A stretch of 64,000 bases of DNA from the NCBI GenBank assembly GCA_013399875.1, contig VXAZ01001058.1, positions 3,003,377 to 3,067,376 on the forward strand, given 5' to 3'. How positions within the stretch are numbered: the stretch's first letter is position 1; each line of letters begins with the position of its first letter. Positions 53,620 to 64,000 of the stretch are shown here, one piece after another. This DNA comes from Gymnorhina tibicen (Eukaryota > Chordata > Aves > Passeriformes > Artamidae). A program made the position numbers and the translations under genes. The notes beneath the pieces are model-generated. The model worked only from the letters and a program-made list of their open reading frames with translations. It ran no database searches and was not told the DNA's origin.

Positions 53620-55864
53620 GGAAAAAAGGTTTGATTTAAGTGTGTCTTTTTCTGCTCACATTCAGGTAGGAGAAGCTCAGCAGTATGCAGCCGGCGTGCA
53701 GAAGTCCCTGTAGATGATAGGCTGGGAAGGACCTTACCATGTGTCTGCAGAAGGCTGGCAAATCAGAGCCACTCTGGGTCCATAAGAGCCGCTGCCTAGC
53801 AACCACATCCCGAGCCGGAGTTGACAGAATGATACGCAATGCTGTCATGAAGACAGTCAATTTGTGGGCTTCAAAAAAGGTCCTGCGCCTTCATCTCACA
53901 ATTAAAACCTCTCCTTGTGCAATTACACGTCTCTCCTCTTGCCCACTCTGGAATTTTTTTAATTTTTTTTTTAATCCTTCAGAAGCAGGAAGAAGCTTTT
54001 GCTGCCCCTGGGGTATTTCAGATGCTTCAAAAATCACAGCTAGCCAAGAAGCTGTCTACACTCTCAATATGCTCCATTTCAAAATATGAGTCCTTCCCTC
54101 CCAAACACTTTTTTTTTTAATTTCTCCTTTTATGTTTTCTCTACCAAGATGTTGTTGATTACAAGTCAGATAGAATTTAAAAACAATAAAAGAAGCCCAG
54201 AAAGGAAGTTGCCTTTCTTCCAGCCAAACTGCAAAAAGTCACAGATTGAATAATTATTGCTCATTAGGAAAAAAAAAAAAAAAATCAGCATGGAAATTCT
54301 CAGCTTGTAAGCAGTGCTGAGTATTAGAGGTTCATGTTGTTTTAAAGTAAAAAATTCAAATCCTTATGGAGTCAATTATTTTCAGTTTCCAAAAGGTCAG
54401 ATGTAAAATACATCACACTAACAAAAATTTTCTAGACAGTGCTACCTACCAACAATCACCCATTGAATTAAGATATTCTGGAAGAGCAAACATGGCCCGG
54501 GCATTAGCTGGTTTTAGCTATTCCTCAGCAGTCAATAATCTAAACCTGAAGCAGTCAAACTGTTTATGTTCAGAGAGGAAATAACAGGATTGAATCCTGT
54601 CAAATCAAAGCGCTTAAAATTTAGTTTGGTGAGAAAACACTGAAGCAGGTATAAGTGTGAACACGCAATTCTTTCTTTTCCTTGTTTTTCCCTATTTTCC
54701 CCTCTGTTTTCTTGAAACTCCTCTAAACACAATTTCCACTCCGATAAAGGTGGTTTTAGTGAAAGAGTCACATATGGCAATTAACAAAAACCTGCAAAGC
54801 ATTTGGAAAATAAACTGTTTTTCTTTCCATCCACAAACAAGGTGTGCCTTAATTTCTGCTGTTAATCTCCCAGGCCTGCTTTTGTCCAAGCCCAACAGCT
54901 CCCGGCCGGCTCAGGAGCCTGCGGGAGGATCTTCCGCCATCCAGCTCTCTCCCTGGTTGCCAGAGTCTGGCACAATGCCTTTGCATTGACCTCTACAGCT
55001 TCCTCTTCCAATGTACACCGCAGTCACATGGTCCCAGCACACTCCATGCCACAGCTAATCTCAGGCACCGCTCGGCTCCAGCCTCAGCCAGCGGCTTCTC
55101 ATCACCAACAGCTGCTAATTTGGGGAACCACTCAACTTTTCAGGGTTTTCCATAACAACAGTGAAAAAGGAAAAAAAAAAAAAAGAGGGGGAAAAAAAAG
55201 CCATAACACAGCATCCATGTTGAAAGAAATCGAGGAACTACATCCCCCTGTGTGCTGTGGCCACAGCGCTCTGGGCCAGGGCAGGTACAGTGGTTACAGG
55301 AACACAATCCCACGTCAGGCGTGGGGAGACAACCTGACCAGAGTTACACCCTGAAAACACAGGCAACGCAAAAGATGCCCCAAGTTGAATATTTTCACAA
55401 CTGCTACCACATCCAACCCCTGCACACTCCACTTTATCTCCCTGCACAGCCTCAGTCAGGGTTTTAAAACATGCAGCTGCTTGTAATCTGTTGTGGGGGA
55501 GCTTCCCTTCCCGATTGAAGAGTTTGGTTTGTGTTCTCCACAAGCCTGAAATTTGTCGAGTTAATGTATTGTTATTTTGGAGGAAGGATTTGTGATGTGG
55601 GGAAAAGGAGAACTTCCCCCTCCCGCCTCCCCCCAAAAAACCCCCCAAACATCTGGGGAAATTTGTTAGAGAAATGATGCGAAGAAATATGGAGTAACCT
55701 GCAAACTCACGAGGAAGAACAAACACAGAGATCCAAAAAAAGAGAGGGAGATGATACAAATGAAGCTAAACCACTAAGCAAACACAGCGAGCTGGGAACA
55801 CAGGAACAACACAGACACCGCTCCATAAGCCAGCGCAGAGCCCACACTCCCAGGCAAACCCACA

Positions 55865-57340
55865 ATGCACTCGCCACGCATCGCTACAAACCCGCAAGCA
55901 AACAGAGAAACAAAGACAGCGAGAGCCGCGCCGGGATGCGAAGGCAGCGCCGGGCAGGGCAGGCAGCGGCAGCGTTCATGCACATGGGCCCGGGGAGACG
56001 CGAGCGGACGCACAGGCAGCAGCATTACCCTGAGCTCAGCTCCTTCTCTCCCGCAATAGGCACCGCGCACCATACGGCTCTATTCCCTCTGGCATTGCGA
56101 GGACTCCCCTGCCACTGAGCTCAGCCCATAAACCACTCCCAAACCCCAGCAGAGGCTTCTGTTTTTTGTTCGGGCCAATGAGAAAAGTATAGCTCACTCT
56201 TCCTTCCTCCCAGGAGCAGCGCCGGCTGGTTGAAATCCCTGAGCCTGAAACCGAATACCACAGACCCATGAGCCAACTGCAAGTGCCAGCGCGGGGAAAG
56301 GCGCGGGCCTCGCTCCCCATCCCCGGGCGGGAGCGACGCTCCGGGTGTTGGGGGAGAGCGGCCCCCGAGAGCATCCCGGCACCGCGGGGGCCCTTCTGCC
56401 GGGCCTGGGAGCGGGGCTGGCAGGAGGCAGCAGGAACAATAGCTACCTCGGGGCGCCTCGGCCCGCACCGACAGCGCTCCCACACTGGGGCCCTGCAACT
56501 GGAAGCCACGAATTGCGCCGCAAGACAAAAGAAACCATTGTCACCCGGGAGGCACCGGCCCGGCTGCCGCCCCCACCCCCGCCTCACCGGCAGCGACCGG
56601 TCCCGCCGCTGCGGGGAGGGCCCGGCTGCCCCGCGGGGATGAGCCCCAGCATCTCCTCACGGAGGGCCCCGGCTTCCCTAGGGGTGAGCCCTGGCTGCTC
56701 CTGCGGGGATGAACCCGGCTTTCCTCAAGGATGGGCCCCGGCTCCCCGGTCAGGGATGACGAACCCCGGCTCCCCGCGCTCGCAGGCCCCCCAGCACCCA
56801 GCCGTGGCCGACGGGCCAGCCCTGCCCGTGGAAGGCCGCTCAGAGCCGGCCGCAGCGGGCTCTGTGCCCGTGCCCTGCCGGGACCAACCTTCGCCCTGTC
56901 CCCCTCCTGGGGAGCGGTACCGAGCGCTCCCAGCCCGAGGGAAACGAACCAAATCGTCACACACCGCGGTTACCGCACCCCGTGCGCGCACCGGGCACTT
57001 CAAACGCACATGAAAGGCCCGGCTCCTGCCCCGAGGGGGTTACGGTCCGAGTCAGTCACACACAGAAACAACACCCGAGATAAGAGAAGCCAATTTTCTG
57101 CCATGCACCGGAGAGTTTGTGAAGTGCCTGCAAATCACACTCTCAGACCACACTGGGACCAAAGCAAGCGACAACACTTCCCTCGTCGCACCCTTGCCCG
57201 GTCCCAGCCCCCGTGGAACACCAAGACTGCGCGGAGTGGGCTCATATCCGAGTGTGCCGCTGCCACGAGTGGGGACCGTGCAGGGACCCCTGGTTGACCT
57301 TTCAGATTTTGGCATCCAACAGCGCACGAGCGCTGGAACC
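55865..57340. promoter_or_regulatory. Large intronic CpG island within the JmjC-splitting intron
   Basis: About 1.5 kb of CpG-rich sequence lies in the intron between exons 61451-61557 and 52620-52713. Both strands carry long but low-complexity open frames (for example 56345-57013 plus), which is what GC-rich DNA with few stop codons gives by chance; none resembles a protein I know. It could be an alternative promoter, the start of a non-coding RNA on either strand, or an orphan CpG island bound by CXXC proteins. The 3' part includes a degenerate minisatellite and is followed by a 47-base T tract. No TATA box or convincing first exon was identified. Confidence 0.65.
56621..56786. repeat. Degenerate GC-rich minisatellite, about 22-27 bp unit, about 7 copies
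   Basis: Seven imperfect units follow one another, most opening with CCGGCT or a close variant, followed by a C/T-rich middle and most closing with a GGGATGAGCC-like end (variants GGGGATGAAC, AGGATGGGCC, GGGATGACGAAC; the last unit ends GCAGGCC). Unit length drifts between about 22 and 27 bases. The second unit (CCAGCATCTCC) is the most diverged. The repeat helps keep frames open and accounts for some of the spurious open frames in this CpG island. Confidence 0.7.
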
Positions 57341-57367
57341 TCAGAACTTCAAGAATGAAGAGGTCTG

Positions 57368-57368
<1 letters not shown>

Positions 57369-57410
<42 letters not shown>

Positions 57411-57415
57411 GGAAG
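57369..57415. repeat. 47-base T homopolymer, possible retroposed poly(A) tail on minus strand
   Basis: An uninterrupted T run ends at AAATT. Nine-base direct copies of TGAAGAGGT occur at 57356-57364 and 57426-57434, flanking the tract. On the minus strand this reads as a very short A-tailed insert between candidate target-site duplications. Four extra bases lie between the A tract and one repeat, so the insertion model is imperfect. Confidence 0.6.
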
Positions 57416-60305
57416 CTTAAATTTCTGAAGAGGTACCCGCCACCACAGTGAACTGAACCAAGCTGCCAACTCACTGCGAGCCAGGCCTGTCTGCCCCTGG
57501 AACAGCAGTTTGGGATCTGTGAGAGCACAACTCATTTCTCCATCCTGTGACAAGGCTGTTCAGCTCCAGGGTCACCACAAACTGTTGTAAACACTGGTGG
57601 TTATTTGAGTTACATGTGTGATGCTGCAAGTCCTCCAAGTTCTATCCAAAGGAGGATTTGAGACTCATGCACTGATCTGAAGACATCACATTTTATTTAT
57701 TTTGCTAGCTTGGAAAGTCTTAAGGAGAACTCGCGCTTATTGGTCTAGTTTTTTTCCTGAATCGTACTTACACAGGTTTTGTATCAAAAGCAATCCACAA
57801 ATGGCATACTAAGTGCAGACAAGTCTCTCACATGCATAAACCAGTGCCAGGTTGCCTTGTGGGACCTGCGAGCTCCCTCGATTCCCTGTCTCCAGAGGCA
57901 CCCTCGGCTTCTAATTAGACCACAGCTCAGCAGAGCATTTTAGCATCTGTTTAAATCCATCCCTACTTAGTAAAGGAATGAATAGAAAGGAATGGATGGC
58001 TGAACAACAGCCTGGGAGAGGGAGAATAGGGCTGAGGACATGCTAACAGAGCAGCATTCTTTTGTGAACAGGTAGATGCTTCACACAAGATACCCCATCC
58101 TTAACTGAAGGACAGCAGCAATATAGAGACCTATTACAGCAATGCTTAGATATTTCAAGTAATAGGAAGAATTTTGAAGGTAAAAAGGATGTTGCAGTGA
58201 CTAAAGCTTTCGTTTTCATTTGTTCCACAGCACAAACATTACCAAGTTCTTAGAAGTGCCTGTTACTCTTTCATGTCCTGAACAGTAGCTATTCACTACC
58301 ACTGCATTGCAAATAATCTTGCAAGGCTACAAACAGAAAACCTAATAAAGAGGATAATAATTTCATCAGGACTATCTCTTTTGATAAATGAAAAATCAAA
58401 TTAGTACTTTTTTTTTTTCGGTTGGCTCAGCTGTATCCAGATTGCTTCAGTTCTGGATGAATTTAAACAGAAAAACAAATCTGAGCTTGTTTTGAGCTAA
58501 CTGAAAATGGTTACGGTGATGTAACAAGCTTCTTTCCCTAAAAGCTGATGTTACAACAGCACTGCCTTTTTCTGCTGGCTCTTGGTTACACAGCATCTTC
58601 CCACTCTCATCCAGGATCCCATGTCTGAGAGGCTTTTCTCAGGAACTTGCACCCTGGGATCTGAAAGAGGGGACATAAACTATTTCCCCAGTTAATTCAG
58701 TCCTCTAAGGCTCCTGCGAGGTGAGCAGCCATTTACCTCCAGACAGAAAAATAACTTCATTACCCAGAATTTTTTTAAAAAGTTAATGGTGCAAGTCCAA
58801 GTGCGAGGCAGGGTGGTCTCCAGCGCGCGCGGTGCTCCTGGTAACCGAAGCAGCAGATGGAGCGTTCTCTAACTTCACTCCCAGCACGGAACTCGACGTG
58901 CAGGAGCCAAGACAGACATTTGTGTCTGGTAATGCCATCTGTGTCTGCGAACTGCAGCGCTCTCGCTGGAGTGCTTTTTGTTTGTAGGGAACACGTTAAT
59001 GGTGGGGATGGCATACTGCAAACTCTCAGAATTATGGGAATGCTAAGAACGAGAATGGAATGAATCGATCCCATTTCTGAGCAACAACAGTCATTAATAA
59101 AGCATATGAATATTGACGATTCACATAAAAGAATGGGCAGCGTAAAACAAGTGACAGCACTGACTTGTGGCTCCACAACTGAACACGATCTTCTTAAGAA
59201 GGGCTCAAACTCTCTGGATACTCACAGCAATAGCTGGGACCAGCATCTCTACAGGAAACTGTCAAGCTGAATTCCCAAACATGGAGAAAGCCAGTCTCTT
59301 GAGGAATTCATCTTTAAACCAGTCAAGTTCATGGAAGAGCAATCTCTTGAGAGTCACTGAGCACACAGAAACAACTTCTGCCTCAGGACAGCCCCTGCCT
59401 GGACTGCAGTCGAAGTTCAGAAGATAATTTTTAGGAGCGGCATCATTTCATGCTCACACCATTTTTACACTCCTGCCAGGCCATCAATGCCAGCACCCAA
59501 CAGCAGACAGGTTACTGAGAGCCACAGATCTTTGTCCTGATCTGGTACAGCTTCTCTTGTGCTCACAGACTGTCACTGTTTGTTACTGGTTTTAGCTTTG
59601 TGGCTTCTTCAGACTGATGAGGGGTTTGTGCCAACAGTGCTGTAAATCATCCTTCTCTAGTCTTTCTGTGAGATGACACTCAGTAGCAACATCTTCATCA
59701 CTCCAGCTGCATCACCCTCGCCTTTAACACTCATGCCTGGTAACTCCTTTTCCCAACATCAAACTCTATTGTCACATTTCAAGCGTTCACAGTCTTTCAG
59801 TGTTTAGCTTCCCTGTACCTATCACATCTACTAGTTTATCAAGCTGTCAACCTCTACCTTCCCTTTGCCAGTGACAGCAACCTCCACGGCTCCATGTCTG
59901 CTTCTTCATCAGGCATCTCCTGCCTTTCTACCAGGCCACCCTCCACAAATGGGAAAAACTCCATGTCAAAATCTGTTGAATTGGTACGTCTCTAAAATCC
60001 CTTTGAAACCTACCATCTGGCATTTCGTAATGCAAGTAGTGAACTGCAAGCATATACTCTGCTTTTTCTGCTAAATTCTGTTAGTCATGTTGCTACCTTA
60101 TCCTTCAAACCATCTCTGCCTTGTTCTGTTTGCTTGCTACATCTTTTTCAGCATCTGGAGTGTGCCTGCTCCAGGAAAGAAATCGTTTTCTTTACTTCTT
60201 ACCTTGTACCATCCATGAATCCTTAGGCCCTGAATCATGATTCAGTTTCTTAGCTCTGGCAAATTATAAATAATGTTATTTAGCTGACTAACCACTTGGG
60301 AAGCA

Positions 60306-60362
60306 AGTGCTGCTCTGCCACTGGTTTATTGTGTGACCTCAGGCAAGTCACTTAGGACATTT
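60306..60362 (+). mobile_element. MIR-like SINE relic
   Basis: TGCTCTGCCACTGGTTTATT, then GTGTGACCTCAGGCAAGTCA and CTTAGGACATTT, is close to the MIR core (GCTCTGCCACTTACTAGCTG, TGTGACCTTGGGCAAGTCAC). This is the clearest MIR-type relic in the window. Confidence 0.75.
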
Positions 60363-61449
60363 CCAAATGCATGGGGCACTCCAATCCACAACCAGTTACC
60401 CTAATGAGCAGTTTGATCCTTTCAAAATGTAGGCGTATCTTTAGCTTCCACTGGAGTCAATGGTGCTGAGCATGTCCCCCCCATGCCTGTCACAGAGTCT
60501 CTTCTTTCATGAAGACCTTTACCTTCCAAAATGTCTCTTTTTACAGAACAAGAGTAAATGCTACATATCACTTCCTGACTGCACACTCCTTTGTATCTGT
60601 TAGTACCAATCTATTTTACAGTTTGGAAGGAGTTCTGAGTGATTTGCAGAACACCAGAGGTCAGTTCAACAGCAGAGCCTGGGATGTTGCCAGCATTTGG
60701 TCTGGCCAATAAAACACAAACAGCAGTGAAGGGCTTCCAAGATTACCTGGTGTTCATCAACCATACAGGTCATTACATCATTATAGGAACCCCTATCTCA
60801 GCTGTGCTCATTTCCATGAAACTTGCAGTGCACATTTTGAGGCCCCCAAATAGTTCCTTTTTCCAGTCATCACATAAAAAGTTTCAAGGAAGACATTAAA
60901 GCAGAGGAAACAGTGAGGTGAGCCTATGCTTGCCCAAAAACTACAGCTGAGATAGGCAGAACCAGGACAAACAGCTCTTGTGTTAAGTCTCAAACCTGCC
61001 CTGAGCGGGTCCTGAGCCTGGGTAGTCCGTCCAGTATTTGACCTTGCTCTTGAAAAAGTGATTAGAAAAGTAAACAGGCAGGAAGGGCAGTGACAGAGTT
61101 TCCGGGAAGTCACACACACCTATTAAAAATGGACTTGAAGCTCATTTCACAAAACATTTCTCAGCTAATAACGTCTGTCATTAGCAGTTTAGAACCTGGG
61201 AAGGATCTGAGCCCAGCCTACAGCAGGACTCTGACTACGCTGTGTGACGTATCTGTGTGGTGTGAAGTGATTTCTTTGGGCAGCACTTTCAGAGAATTTA
61301 CTACTTAAGGTCAGTCTGCCACTTTCAAAACAGAGTTGCTTAAAACTGAAAAATAAAAATGCACTTTTCAAAGAGATTTCATTAAAGACTGTATTCAGCA
61401 AAGTTAAAATGACTTAAGGCAGTCAAGAGCAGACCTTTTTAAAGACTTA

Positions 61450-63340
<1,891 letters not shown>

Positions 63341-63519
63341 CACGTTGGGGCGCTTGACAATGTTCTCCAGCTTGGTGTGACTGAACTCCAGGCTGATGAC
63401 GTTGTAGAGCTTCTCCCGCTGGGCCTCCGGGGTCTCGTAGTACCTCACAAACTGAGACATGCTCATCTCCACTCCCCTCTGGGTGTTCACATCCATCACA
63501 TCCACGATCCGGCGGCTTC
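63341..63519 (-). CDS. KDM2B: KDM2B internal exon 1 of 8 in window (lead-in to JmjC domain)
   Basis: This exon encodes part of lysine-specific demethylase 2B, a nuclear Fe(II)/2-oxoglutarate-dependent histone H3 demethylase (H3K36me2/1, with reported H3K4me3 activity) and PRC1.1 subunit. Reading on the minus strand, 2 nt complete a split Gly codon and 59 codons follow, including [27 protein letters not shown] and [13 protein letters not shown]. This pattern is specific to the KDM2 family; PHF8, PHF2 and KDM7A differ at these positions. Aligned to human KDM2B it covers roughly residues 134-192. The Asn of LYNV matches the 2-oxoglutarate contact Asn142 of KDM2A. The acceptor ends in TTTGCAG, the donor is GTAAGG, and the exon ends in phase 0. 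An AT microsatellite begins about 40 bases into the upstream intron. Preceding exons lie beyond the window. Confidence 0.97.
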
Positions 63520-64000
63520 CTGCAAACACAGTAGCAGTCTCAAAACATCTGCCTTGGCTTTATTTATGTATATATACATATATGTATGTATATTATCTTA
63601 TGTATATATATATATATATATCAGTTCTCAGTGACTGCAGGGAAACTGCAGGAAAAGAGGATAAGAGACCAGTACCAGCCCCTCCGTGGCTCCTAAGAAT
63701 CTCAAACAGTGAGCAAGGAACTAACTTGGAACTGGACTTTTTGCCCAGTATGACACTGAACAGGTCACCTGGTGCTTCACAGAGATGGAGGGAGCAGTGT
63801 CCTCCTTTATGTGAATTGATGTGAGCAGAAGTACAATAAAAACTATGAAGAAGTGATACAATATGGTAGCAGGGGGCAGGCAAGACAAACAGCTCTCCAA
63901 ATCATACTGCAATTTTCTAAACATCCATATGTCTCTCAAGATGCTTTTACTCATGTACAAAAACTATCCACAAAGAGCAAAAACTGCCTTGCATCACTGG
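63520..64000 (-). other. KDM2B: KDM2B intron upstream of exon 63341-63519 (partial)
   Basis: Only the 3' end of this intron is in the window. It contains the AT microsatellite at 63561-63621. The preceding exon, which must end with the first base of a Gly codon, is beyond 64000. Confidence 0.88.
63561..63621. repeat. AT-rich microsatellite near splice acceptor
   Basis: An interrupted TATG/TA repeat ends in a (TA)n run. It starts about 40 bases upstream, in the transcript sense, of the acceptor of exon 63341-63519. Confidence 0.9.

Noticed and set aside
53701..53745. A possible CR1 tail (GGCTGGGAAGGACCTTACC)
   Set aside because: Only about 20 bases resemble CR1 and the flanks do not continue the match.
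56345..57013. A 222-codon plus-strand open frame in the CpG island
   Set aside because: The protein is low-complexity Pro/Arg/Gly/Ala sequence, overlaps the minisatellite, and is matched by similar open frames in other frames of the same GC-rich DNA.
60425..60470. A segment reading CCACTGGAGTCAATGGTGCT that recalls an old amniote repeat
   Set aside because: The match is too short to assign to a family.
63341..63519. Assignment to PHF8, PHF2, KDM7A or KDM2A instead of KDM2B
   Set aside because: The VDVMDVNTQ and [20 protein letters not shown] patterns are of KDM2 type, and the linker exon at 26276-26730 ([25 protein letters not shown]) fits KDM2B rather than KDM2A.

Overview
The window looks like a stretch of a bird (sauropsid) genome. 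The coding sequence sits in short exons with GT-AG splice sites, and the introns are long and fairly poor in repeats. The recognisable interspersed repeats are truncated CR1 LINE tails of the avian type plus a few decayed MIR-like SINE fossils. No prokaryotic gene organisation, rRNA, tRNA or CRISPR array was seen.

One gene explains all the convincing coding sequence: KDM2B (FBXL10/JHDM1B), on the minus strand. Eight consecutive internal exons can be assembled, in transcription order: 63341-63519, 61451-61557, 52620-52713, 51586-51739, 40646-40761, 34256-34382, 26276-26730 and 19359-19445. Every junction keeps the reading frame, giving 1,319 nt of continuous coding sequence. This covers most of the region leading into the JmjC domain, the whole JmjC demethylase core, and the acidic linker with the conserved helical segment. 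The Fe(II) triad (His-x-Asp plus a distal His 72 residues later) and the 2-oxoglutarate contacts reported for the paralogue KDM2A are all present, so the enzyme looks active. The promoter and first exons lie above position 64000. The CXXC zinc finger, PHD, F-box and LRR exons lie below position 1.

Layout along the plus strand: 1-19358 is one large intron holding a CpG island (about 5570-6310) broken by a 137-base run of N. From 19359 to 26730 are the last two exons seen here. From 26731 to 52713 are the JmjC exons with long introns. From 52714 to 61450 is an intron with a second, larger CpG island (about 55865-57340), which contains a degenerate GC-rich minisatellite and is followed closely by a 47-base T tract. 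From 61451 to the end are the first two exons seen and an AT microsatellite just upstream of a splice acceptor.

The most biologically interesting point is the island at about 5.6-6.3 kb. It lies after the last exon of the JmjC half and before the CXXC half of the gene. That is where mammals start a short KDM2B form that lacks the demethylase domain but still recruits PRC1.1 to CpG islands. The island at about 56-57 kb, inside the intron that splits the JmjC coding sequence, has no function I can assign. I found no evidence of a wholly new system; the findings are mostly candidate promoters, regulatory elements, repeats and splice-site details within a known gene.
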